Below, piece by piece: positions 41,266-48,401 of a stretch of 64,000 bases of DNA. The DNA comes from CAYQQQ01 sp964420125 (GTDB lineage Bacteria; Actinomycetota; Acidimicrobiia; Acidimicrobiales; Microtrichaceae). A program made the position numbers and the translations under genes. Numbering within the stretch: the stretch's first letter is position 1; the number at the start of each line of letters is the position of its first letter. Under the pieces are notes generated by a model. It saw nothing but the letters and a program-made list of their open reading frames with translations. It was not told where the DNA came from and made no database searches. The stretch covers positions 78,110 through 142,109 of the forward strand of contig CAYQQQ010000010.1 of the NCBI GenBank assembly GCA_964420125.1, given 5' to 3'.

Positions 41266-41742
41266 ATGTCGAACCTCTCGCCCCCCTCCCCCGTCCCCGA
41301 GCACGCCGGCCTGGGGCGCCGCATCGCTGCGTTGCGCGTCGCTGCGGGGCTCACCCAGCAGGAGCTGGCCGAGCGGGTGGCGATCAGCCGGGTGGCGTTG
41401 TCCAACCTCGAGTCGGCGCGCAGCGTGCCGGGCGAGCGGACGGTCACCCTCCTCGCGGGTGTGTTCGACCTCGAGCCCCACGAGCTGGTGGCCGGCTCCG
41501 ACTACCCGGTGGCCAAGGCCGAGCGGCTCCCGCCGGTGGCGGCCCGCTACACCCGCGCGGAGCTGTTGGTGGCGCTGTGCGAGCGTGATCGCCAGTGGTT
41601 GGAGGGTGCGCCGCCGCGAGTGGCCGAGGAGGTCGTGGGTCGCTGGCGCACCGAGCTGCGCGAAGCGATCGAGGCCACGCACGCTCCGCAGGAGCGGCGC
41701 AGGCTCGAAGCGATGCTGGCGCAGCTGTCCGAACCGGCCTGA
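41266..41742 (+). CDS. XRE-family transcriptional regulator
   Basis: 158 residues. N-terminal helix-turn-helix (about residues 16-70; LRVAAGLTQQELAERVAIS, then SNLESARSVPGERTVTLLA). The C-terminal half is helical and charged (LLVALCERDRQWLEGAPP and on), with no recognised ligand domain; it may dimerise. It may regulate itself and the divergent gmd operon through the half-site cluster in the shared gap. The ATG at 41266 has no strong ribosome-binding site. Confidence 0.8.
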   Translation: MSNLSPPSPVPEHAGLGRRIAALRVAAGLTQQELAERVAISRVALSNLESARSVPGERTVTLLAGVFDLEPHELVAGSDYPVAKAERLPPVAARYTRAELLVALCERDRQWLEGAPPRVAEEVVGRWRTELREAIEATHAPQERRRLEAMLAQLSEPA

Positions 41743-41755
41743 GCGGACGGCGGAG

Positions 41756-41782
41756 CCCTCGGACGCGACGCGGACCCGAGGG
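41756..41782. terminator. Hairpin between convergent XRE and Rmd-like genes
   Basis: CCCTCGG (41756-41762) pairs with CCGAGGG (41776-41782), a 7-bp stem directly next to the stop codon of the Rmd-like gene and 14 nt after the XRE stop. Probably a two-way terminator. Confidence 0.5.
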
Positions 41783-42697
41783 TCAGGCCGCGTCGCTGCG
41801 GACACGCCGTCGCATGTCCTCGAGCAGGTCGCCCAGCGTGGTGTCCAGCGGTATCTCCGGCTGCCACCCGGTGGCCCGGCGCAGCCTGCCGGCGTCGCCG
41901 AGCAGCACCGGGATGTCCACCGGGCGCACCAGCTCCGGATCTGCGACCAGCTCCTGGTGGATGGTGGAGCGTGCCAGCATCCGCTGCGCCAGCTCCTCGA
42001 TGGCGATGGCCGAGCCGGAGCACACGTTGTAGACCTCGCCCGGCTCGCCGCGCTCCACGAGCAGCCGGTAGGCCCGCACCACGTCGCGCACGTCGGTGAA
42101 GTCGCGGCGGGGGCTGAGGTTGCCCACCAGCAGCTTGTCGGCTCCGGTGAGCTCGTTGCGGGCGATGCGCTCGGCGAGCGCGGGCGCCACGAATCGGGTG
42201 GCCTGGCCCGGGCCGAGGTGGTTGAAGGGACGGGCGCGCACCACCGCCTGGCCGAAGCCGAGGAACGCCTGGTGGGCCACGGTGTCGGCGGCGACCTTCG
42301 AGGCGGCATAGGGGCTGACGGGGCGCAGGGGGCTGTCCTCGGTGAGCGGCAGCTCCTCGGGGGTCACCTTGCCGTAGACGTCGGCGGAGCCGACGGCCAG
42401 GATGCGCTCGACGCCCGCCTCCCGAGCGGCCCACAGCACGTTGAGCGTCCCCTCGGCGTTGGCCCGGAAGGTGATCTGCGGCGTCTGCCAGGAGCCCCCC
42501 ACGTCCGAGGCCCCGGCCAGGTGGTACACGACCTCCGGCCGCACGGAGCGGAACCGCTCCAGCAGGGCGGGAGCATCCAGGATGTCGAGGCCGTCGTGGG
42601 AGCGGTCGGTGAGGGCGAGCTCGTCGCCGCAGTCGCGCAGGTGGTGTGCCAGGTGCTCCCCGACGAAGCCGCCCGCCCCGGTGATCAGTGCCCTCAT
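41783..42697 (-). CDS. rmd: GDP-6-deoxy-D-mannose reductase-like SDR
   Basis: 304 residues. TGAGGFVGEHLAHHL at the NADP site, HLAGASDVGGSW, SADVYG, SPYAASKVAAD with catalytic Tyr-Lys, and RPFNHLGPGQ, the last being typical of GDP-4-keto-6-deoxymannose reductase (Rmd) and its relatives. Likely product GDP-D-rhamnose or a 4-epimer. With fcl also present, the GMD product has two possible sinks. The ATG at 42697 follows TAGAGT by 7 nt. A UDP-sugar epimerase role is the main alternative. Confidence 0.78.
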   Translation of the reverse strand: MRALITGAGGFVGEHLAHHLRDCGDELALTDRSHDGLDILDAPALLERFRSVRPEVVYHLAGASDVGGSWQTPQITFRANAEGTLNVLWAAREAGVERILAVGSADVYGKVTPEELPLTEDSPLRPVSPYAASKVAADTVAHQAFLGFGQAVVRARPFNHLGPGQATRFVAPALAERIARNELTGADKLLVGNLSPRRDFTDVRDVVRAYRLLVERGEPGEVYNVCSGSAIAIEELAQRMLARSTIHQELVADPELVRPVDIPVLLGDAGRLRRATGWQPEIPLDTTLGDLLEDMRRRVRSDAA

Positions 42698-42704
42698 GGC
42701 GCTC

Positions 42705-42710
42705 ACTCTA
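42705..42710 (-). promoter_or_regulatory. -10 box TAGAGT, leaderless spacing, Rmd-like gene
   Basis: On the minus strand TAGAGT ends 7 nt before the ATG at 42697. Confidence 0.5.
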
Positions 42711-42792
42711 GGGACCGTGGCGGCTCGTACCGCACGTCGCGCCACCGCACGTGGGCGCGACGGCGGTTCCGGGGGCCGGCCTGTCGCCGCGG

Positions 42793-42798
42793 TACGAT
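42793..42798 (+). promoter_or_regulatory. Candidate -10 box TACGAT of the GT2/DUF5719/thioredoxin operon
   Basis: TACGAT lies in the 261-bp divergent gap. It would give a 5' leader of roughly 100-150 nt, depending on the start codon used. Confidence 0.35.
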
Positions 42799-42958
42799 CT
42801 CTTGCCGATCGCGTCGCTCCCGGCTCGGGGCACGTGCGTCCGCCGCTGCGACGAGTCGAACCCGACCAGACCCGACCCAGGCCCCGTCCGAGGAGAGCAC
42901 CATTCCCGCCGACCACCCGCCGGAACCACCGCCGCCGGATCCACAGGAGACGCCCGGC

Positions 42959-45900
42959 GTGACCCCACCGGAGCTCTCGGGGGCCGAGCCCCCGGAGAGC
43001 GCACCGGAGGCAGGGGAGCCGGACGTCGCGGCCGAGGCCACCGAGGTGATCCCCATCTCCGGTGCCCCCGCGGTGGTGGTGGTGGTGGTGACCAGGAACC
43101 CGGGGGAGTGGTTCGAGGAGACGTTGCGCAGCATCGAGGACCAGGACTACGAGGAGCTCTCGGTGCTCGTGGTCGACAACGGCAGCCTCGACGATCCCAC
43201 GCCCCGCGTGGCCGAGGTGGCACCCGGAGCCTTCGTGAAGCGGTTGAAGGCCGACGAGGGCTTCTCCCACGCGGCCAACGAGGCGCTGCGCTCGGTGGAG
43301 GGCGCGCCCTTCCTGCTGCTCTGCCACGACGACGTCCGCCTGGCTCCCGACGCCGTCACCCAGCTCGTGGCCGACGCATTCCGGGCGAACGCCGGCATCG
43401 TGGGGCCGAAGCTCGTGGAGTGGGACCACCCCGACGTGCTCCAGTCGGTCGGCTACGGCGTGGACACCTACGGTGCGGCGAGCTCGCTGGTCGATCCGGG
43501 GGAGCTCGACCAGGAGCAGCACGACATCGCTCGAAACCTGTTCGCCGTGTCGGACGCCTGCATGCTGGTGCGAGCCGACCTGTTCACCACGATCGGCGGG
43601 TTCCGTTCTCGCATCCCGTTCTTCGGCGAGGACATCGACCTCTGCTGGCGCACCTACGTCGCGGGGGCCTCGGTCCAGTTCTGCCCCCGAGCGGTGGTGG
43701 GCCATCGCGGGGAGTTCGACCTGCGTCGCCCCACCCAGGTGCGCGAGCGCCTGGCCGTTCGCCACCAGACCCGCTCCATGCTCACCAACTACGAGCTGCG
43801 GCGCCTCCTACGGGTGGTGCCGGCAGGCATAGTGCTGTCGCTGGTGGAGCTGGTCGGTGCCCTGTTCGCCGGCCGGGCGTCGCGCAGCGCCGACATCCTC
43901 GCCGCCTGGGGCTGGGGGCTCACGCACCCCCTGGAGGTCCTGCGGGAGCGCCGTGCGGTCAAGGCCTACCGCCGGGTGCACGACGTCGACTACCTCCCGC
44001 TCATGCTGACCGGGAGCACCCGGCTGCGCTCCCTGTTCCGTCGCGACGACGGCGAGCACCGCCTCGCCGCCATCACCCGCAGCGGTCGGGAGCGGTGGCG
44101 CTCGGCCACGGCCTCCGACTCGCGCCTCGGCACAGGGGCGGCGGTGCTGGTGCCGATCCTGGTGGTGCTGGGGGCGCGCTCGCTGTGGTTCGGCGACCTG
44201 CCCAGCATGCGCGAGTTCACCACCGCCGGCGATTCAGTGGGCGCGCTCCTCTCGGAGTGGTACTCGGGGTGGCGGGCGTCGGGCTTGGGCGAGAGCGCGG
44301 TCCCCCCCGGAGCGGTGCCCGGGCTCGGCCTGGTCGGCGGCGTCCTGTTCGCGTCCGCCGGCGCAGCGCGCCGTCTGCTGCTGCTGGCACCGGTGGTGCT
44401 GGCCGCCGTGGGCGCCTGGCGGCTCTTCGGCGGCGCCCGCTCGGTGCGCACCCGGGCGGCGACGATCGCCGCCTACGCCCTCTCGCCGATCGCCCTCAAC
44501 GCGCTGGGCGAAGCGCGCCTGCAGGCCCTCGTCGCCTACGCCGCTGCACCGTGGCTGGTGCTCCGCCTGTCGCGCCACGGCAGGGTGGCCCCCATCGCCG
44601 AGGATCCGCCGGTCGCCGGCGACCCCGGGCGCCCCGGGAGCCCGGCGGGCTCGCGGCGTCCGGCCCCCCGACTGGCGGGCACCGCGCTGCTGGTCGGGCT
44701 CGTGGCGGCGATCTCCCCGCTCGGGGCCGTGGTGGCGCTGCTGTCCGCCCTCGTCGTGCTGGCGGGGCCGGCGCTCGCCGGCCAGGGGAGAGCGGCGGTG
44801 CGCGGCTGGGGGGCCGGACTGCTCGCCCTGGGAGGGGCGGCGCTGCTCAACGCCCCGTGGATCGTCGCCGCGGTGCGCCACGGCGACGTCGCCAGCCTGA
44901 CCGGGCTGTGGGAGGGTCGGGTGGCGGCGCCGTCCGCCTCCCAGATGCTCATCGGCTCGGTCGGCGACCTCCGCATGGGGTGGTGGGGGTGGGGACTGGT
45001 GGTGGCCGCGGCGGTGCCGCTGGCGACCGGGAGGTCGTGGCGCTTCGGCTGGGCCCTGGGAGGGTGGCTGTCGATCGTGGTGGGACTCGCTGCGGGGGTG
45101 CTCGCCGCTCGCGCCGACCTGCTCTCCGGGGCGGGCGTCGAGGTCCTGCTGGTCCCCGTGGCGCTCGGCCTGGCGGTGGCGGTGGGCATGGGCCCGCTGG
45201 CCTTCGAGGTCGACGTGGTGCGCGCCGACTTCGGCTTCCCCCAGCTGGCCAGCTTCGTGGCGGTGGGGGCTCTGGGCCTGGCGATGGTGCCGGTGGTCGT
45301 GGCCTCCTTCGACGGGCGCTGGTACCTGCCGGAGGGCGACTTCGGGCCGTCGCTGGAGGTGGTCGACGGCGGCGACGACGTCCGCACGCTGTGGATCGGC
45401 GATCCCGACGTGCTGCCCATGTCGGGCTGGCCGCTGCAGGGCGTCGAAGGGGTGAACCTGGGCCTGACCGAGGGGATGACCCCGGTGATGTCGCAGCGGT
45501 GGCGGTTGTCGGGGGGCGACCCGGTGCGTGCGCTCGACATCGCCGTGCAGGCGGCGGTCGAGGGTCGCACCGTGCACCTGGGCGAGGCGCTGGCGCCGAT
45601 GGCGATCCGCTACGTGGTCGTCGTGGATCGCCCCGCACCGCAGCCGTTCGCCCCCGAGGAGGTCCCCCTGCCCGCAGGGGTGGTGGACGCCCTGGAGGAG
45701 CAGCTCGACCTCCTTCGCGTGCCGATCGGCCCCGGCGTGGAGCTGTTCCGGGTGGGCGAGGTGTGGCCGCCTCGGGGCGAGCTGGCCGGTGCCCTGCCGA
45801 CGGGCGGGCTCGGGCTGCTGAGCTCGCTGGCGGGCACCCGGCGGGAGGTGCCGGAACCGGTCCTGGGCTCGGGCTTCGGCACGTCCTTCGAGGGGGAGCT

Positions 45901-46348
45901 CGGCGAGGACTCGGTGGTCGCCCAGGCGGTGACCGGCGATCCCGGTTGGACGCTGGAGGTCGGTGGCGACGCCGCGACGCGAGCGGACATGTTCGGCTGG
46001 GGACAGCAGTTCGCGGTCGACGGAGGAGGTGAGGCGACCCTGGCCTGGTCGACGCCGACGAGCTCGCGGGCGCTGCAGGCCGGGCAGCTCGTCGTGCTGC
46101 TGGCGCTCGTGGTCCTGGCGATGCGACGGGGATCGCTCCCCGCGCCCTCGCCGCGCCGGCGGCTGTCGGTGCCGGAGGTGCCGCTGGTCCGCGTCGAGGG
46201 CGAGGAGCCGGTGCTGGAGGACTGGCGGAACCGACCCGACGCGTCGGGCGCGGGAGGCCCTGATGCCGAACCGGCCAGCGAGCCTCCCGGTGAACCCGCG
46301 GGCGGACTCCCGGCCGACAGCGTCGGCGACGCCGAGGAGCAGGCATGA
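42959..46348 (+). CDS. GT2 glycosyltransferase fused to a polytopic membrane region and ectodomain
   Basis: About 1129 residues. The GT2 domain (residues 35-270) starts VVVVVVTRNPGEWFEETL, with DNGS near 73, CHDD near 122 and FFGEDIDLCWRTYVAG. It is followed by around a dozen hydrophobic segments (about 285-800), an ectodomain, and a last membrane span near 1038-1056 (GQLVVLLALVVLAMRR). It may extend a lipid-linked glycan inside and carry it or modify it outside. The GTG at 42959 follows GGAG by 9 nt. An ATT at 42902 with GAGGAG just upstream is in frame and would add 19 residues. The stop overlaps the DUF5719 start. Confidence 0.78.
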   Translation: MTPPELSGAEPPESAPEAGEPDVAAEATEVIPISGAPAVVVVVVTRNPGEWFEETLRSIEDQDYEELSVLVVDNGSLDDPTPRVAEVAPGAFVKRLKADEGFSHAANEALRSVEGAPFLLLCHDDVRLAPDAVTQLVADAFRANAGIVGPKLVEWDHPDVLQSVGYGVDTYGAASSLVDPGELDQEQHDIARNLFAVSDACMLVRADLFTTIGGFRSRIPFFGEDIDLCWRTYVAGASVQFCPRAVVGHRGEFDLRRPTQVRERLAVRHQTRSMLTNYELRRLLRVVPAGIVLSLVELVGALFAGRASRSADILAAWGWGLTHPLEVLRERRAVKAYRRVHDVDYLPLMLTGSTRLRSLFRRDDGEHRLAAITRSGRERWRSATASDSRLGTGAAVLVPILVVLGARSLWFGDLPSMREFTTAGDSVGALLSEWYSGWRASGLGESAVPPGAVPGLGLVGGVLFASAGAARRLLLLAPVVLAAVGAWRLFGGARSVRTRAATIAAYALSPIALNALGEARLQALVAYAAAPWLVLRLSRHGRVAPIAEDPPVAGDPGRPGSPAGSRRPAPRLAGTALLVGLVAAISPLGAVVALLSALVVLAGPALAGQGRAAVRGWGAGLLALGGAALLNAPWIVAAVRHGDVASLTGLWEGRVAAPSASQMLIGSVGDLRMGWWGWGLVVAAAVPLATGRSWRFGWALGGWLSIVVGLAAGVLAARADLLSGAGVEVLLVPVALGLAVAVGMGPLAFEVDVVRADFGFPQLASFVAVGALGLAMVPVVVASFDGRWYLPEGDFGPSLEVVDGGDDVRTLWIGDPDVLPMSGWPLQGVEGVNLGLTEGMTPVMSQRWRLSGGDPVRALDIAVQAAVEGRTVHLGEALAPMAIRYVVVVDRPAPQPFAPEEVPLPAGVVDALEEQLDLLRVPIGPGVELFRVGEVWPPRGELAGALPTGGLGLLSSLAGTRREVPEPVLGSGFGTSFEGELGEDSVVAQAVTGDPGWTLEVGGDAATRADMFGWGQQFAVDGGGEATLAWSTPTSSRALQAGQLVVLLALVVLAMRRGSLPAPSPRRRLSVPEVPLVRVEGEEPVLEDWRNRPDASGAGGPDAEPASEPPGEPAGGLPADSVGDAEEQA

Positions 46349-47814
46349 GGGCGGGCCGATGGCTCTCTGCGCTCGTCGTGCTGGCGGCGGTGGGCGTGCT
46401 GCTGTGGTGGTGGCCCGATCCGACGCCGGTGCGCGACGTGGAGGTGCCCCGTCCGGCGGTGCCGGTCGCCGTGCAGGCTGCCGGAGGCTCGTGGTTCTGC
46501 GCGGCGCGCGACCTCGGGGTGGAGGGTCTGGTGCACACCGTGGTGGTGACCTCGGTGTCCGAGGAGCAGCTCGACGTTCGGGTCGAGGCCTTCGGCGACT
46601 CGGGCTCGGTGGGTTCGACGATCCTCGACGTCGAACCCGACGCCACCGTCACCCTGGACGTCGCCAGCTTGGGTGGAGCGGCCAGCTCGGTGATGCTCGA
46701 GTCGTCCGGCCCGGTGGTGGTGGAGCACCGGCTCTCCCATCCCGAGGGGGCGGACCAGGCGCCGTGTGCGACGCTCTCCTCCGACGAGTGGTTCTTCCCG
46801 GTGGTGTCCACCACCCGCGACGCCACTGCGCGGCTCTCCCTGTTCAACCCCTTCGCCAGCGACGCCGCCATCGACGTCGAGGTGGCCTTCGACACCGGCG
46901 TGAGGGTGCCGACCGCGTTGTCGGGCATCGTGGTGCCGGCGGGCAGCTCGAAGGTCGTGGAGCTGGGTGAGGCGGTGCAGCGCCGTGAGCAGTTCTCCGC
47001 CACCGTGCTCACCCGCTCGGGGCGGGTGGTGGCCGAGCTGGCCCAGAGCTTCGACGACGCCGACGCCGCGCTGCCGATCAGCGGCGTTCGCCTGGAGAGC
47101 GGGAGTCGGGCCGCCGCCAGCCGGTGGAGCTTCGCCGGAGGGCTCACCGACGCGTCCGCCGTCGAGCAGCTCGTGGTGCTGAACCCCCAGGACGAGGTCG
47201 TGGAGGTCATCGTGCAGGTGATCCCCTACGGGGGCCTGGAGACCATGCCCGAGCCGTTCTCCCTCAAGGTCCCTGCGCGCCGCTACGGCCTCATCGACCT
47301 GAGCGCCGAGTCGCGGGTGGCGCAGGTCGGCTACCACGCCATCGAGGTCGAGGCATCCGACGGCCGGCAGGTGGTGGCGTCGCGCGTGCTGGACGTCGTC
47401 GCGGCCGTGGACGCCCCCGACACCCCGCTGCGCTCGTCGATGTCGCGGGGGACCTCGGGATCGATCGGCTCGGTCGTGGCTGCCCCTCGGTGGGTGGCGG
47501 GGGGCTTCGCGGGGGATCCTGCGGCCACCGCGCTCATGGTGCACAACCCCGGGACCGGCATCGCGGTCGCCGAGGTGACCGTACGGGGGGCGGAAGGGGA
47601 GCCCGTGCGGGTCGAGGTGCCGCCGGGCGACAGCCAGATCGTGACCGGCGAGCAGCTGGCCCCGGCCGCGGACCTGTGGTCGGTGGAGGTCGTCGCCGAA
47701 GGGTCGGCGGTCGTGGTCGAGCAGCTGCAGGTCTTCCCCGACGAGTCCGACTTCGCCTGGCAGCCGGCGGTGCCGGTGGTGTCGCGGATCCGTGAGCTGG
47801 AGGGCCTCGGGTGA
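46345..47814 (+). CDS. DUF5719-family membrane-anchored extracytoplasmic protein
   Basis: 489 residues. One N-terminal membrane anchor (about residues 7-24; LSALVVLAAVGVLLWWWP) followed by repeated beta-sandwich-like segments rich in Val, Ser and Gly, with two cysteines near residues 52 and 143. This is the pattern of DUF5719 proteins, which in actinobacteria often sit beside a GT2 membrane gene. Function unknown; presence outside the membrane next to the GT2 partner suggests a part in glycan assembly. Coupled to both neighbours by 4-bp overlaps (ATGA and GTGA). Confidence 0.72.
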   Translation: MRAGRWLSALVVLAAVGVLLWWWPDPTPVRDVEVPRPAVPVAVQAAGGSWFCAARDLGVEGLVHTVVVTSVSEEQLDVRVEAFGDSGSVGSTILDVEPDATVTLDVASLGGAASSVMLESSGPVVVEHRLSHPEGADQAPCATLSSDEWFFPVVSTTRDATARLSLFNPFASDAAIDVEVAFDTGVRVPTALSGIVVPAGSSKVVELGEAVQRREQFSATVLTRSGRVVAELAQSFDDADAALPISGVRLESGSRAAASRWSFAGGLTDASAVEQLVVLNPQDEVVEVIVQVIPYGGLETMPEPFSLKVPARRYGLIDLSAESRVAQVGYHAIEVEASDGRQVVASRVLDVVAAVDAPDTPLRSSMSRGTSGSIGSVVAAPRWVAGGFAGDPAATALMVHNPGTGIAVAEVTVRGAEGEPVRVEVPPGDSQIVTGEQLAPAADLWSVEVVAEGSAVVVEQLQVFPDESDFAWQPAVPVVSRIRELEGLG

Positions 47815-48257
47815 AGGTGCTCCTCGTCGTCGGGTTGGTCGTGCTGGCCGTGCTGGTCGCGGAGCTCTTCCGTCGGCGGCGCTCCGACCCCCCGACGCAG
47901 GGCTCCTCGCCGCACCACGTGCCGACCCAGGTCGATCGACGCGACTTCGAGGGCCGGGACGCCGAGTGGCTGGTGGTCGTGTTCACCTCGGCGACCTGCG
48001 GTTCCTGCGCCGAGACGCTGGCTCGCGCCGGGATCCTGGGCAGCGACGCCGTGGCGGTCGCCGAGGTGGAGGTGGGCGCTCACCCCGAGCTGCACCGCCG
48101 CTACGGGATCGACGCCGTGCCCATCGTGGTGGTCGTGGACTCCCGTGGTGTGGTGCAGACGTCCTTCGTGGGCCCGGTCAGCGCCACCCACCTCTGGGGT
48201 GCGGTGGCCGAGCTGCGGGCGCCGGGGTCGGTGCCCCCCGGCTGCGGTCAGCACTGA
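47811..48257 (+). CDS. Membrane-anchored thioredoxin-fold protein
   Basis: 148 residues. N-terminal span (about residues 2-20; VLLVVGLVVLAVLVAELF), then a thioredoxin fold with redox motif C63-G-S-C66 in FTSATCGSC and the cis-proline VP at 103-104. Probably reduces or isomerises disulfides of exported proteins; the cysteines in the coupled DUF5719 protein are a possible substrate. The GTG start overlaps the DUF5719 stop. Its stop codon lies inside a 10-bp inverted repeat that probably ends the transcript. Confidence 0.83.
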   Translation: MKVLLVVGLVVLAVLVAELFRRRRSDPPTQGSSPHHVPTQVDRRDFEGRDAEWLVVVFTSATCGSCAETLARAGILGSDAVAVAEVEVGAHPELHRRYGIDAVPIVVVVDSRGVVQTSFVGPVSATHLWGAVAELRAPGSVPPGCGQH

Positions 48258-48263
48258 CCGCAG
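48242..48263 (+). terminator. Hairpin spanning the thioredoxin stop codon
   Basis: CTGCGGTCAG (48242-48251) and CTGACCGCAG (48254-48263) form a perfect 10-bp inverted repeat separated by only 2 nt. The TGA stop at 48255-48257 lies within the right arm. Such a tight spacer would open to a 4-6 nt loop in RNA. Confidence 0.5.
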
Positions 48264-48290
48264 GCCTCGCCGCCGCCGGCACCTGCTCCC

Positions 48291-48338
48291 GTCGCCACGA
48301 GGCGCCGTCGCCATGAGGCGCCGGTCGCCGTCATGGCG
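48291..48338. repeat. Tandem 16-bp repeat and short inverted repeat
   Basis: Two 16-bp units (48291-48306 and 48307-48322) differ by one base. The second unit begins an inverted repeat CGCCATGA (48309-48316) with TCATGGCG (48331-48338). They lie between the thioredoxin terminator and the hairpin element at 48340. Confidence 0.55.
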
Positions 48339-48339
48339 A

Positions 48340-48384
48340 ACTGGCAGGTGTGGCACCACACCGGCGCATCCCACACCTGCCAGT
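48340..48384. repeat. Intergenic hairpin element related to the 29.3-kb repeats
   Basis: A 14-bp perfect outer stem, ACTGGCAGGTGTGG (48340-48353) with CCACACCTGCCAGT (48371-48384), encloses 17 nt. Read on the minus strand, the loop matches the inner hairpin of the 29305 and 29387 repeats at 14 of 17 positions. An alternative hairpin, GGTGTGG-CA-CCACACC (48347-48362), competes with the outer stem. It lies between two convergent genes. Confidence 0.65.
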
Positions 48385-48401
48385 CGAGGGCGAGCGGCCG
48401 A

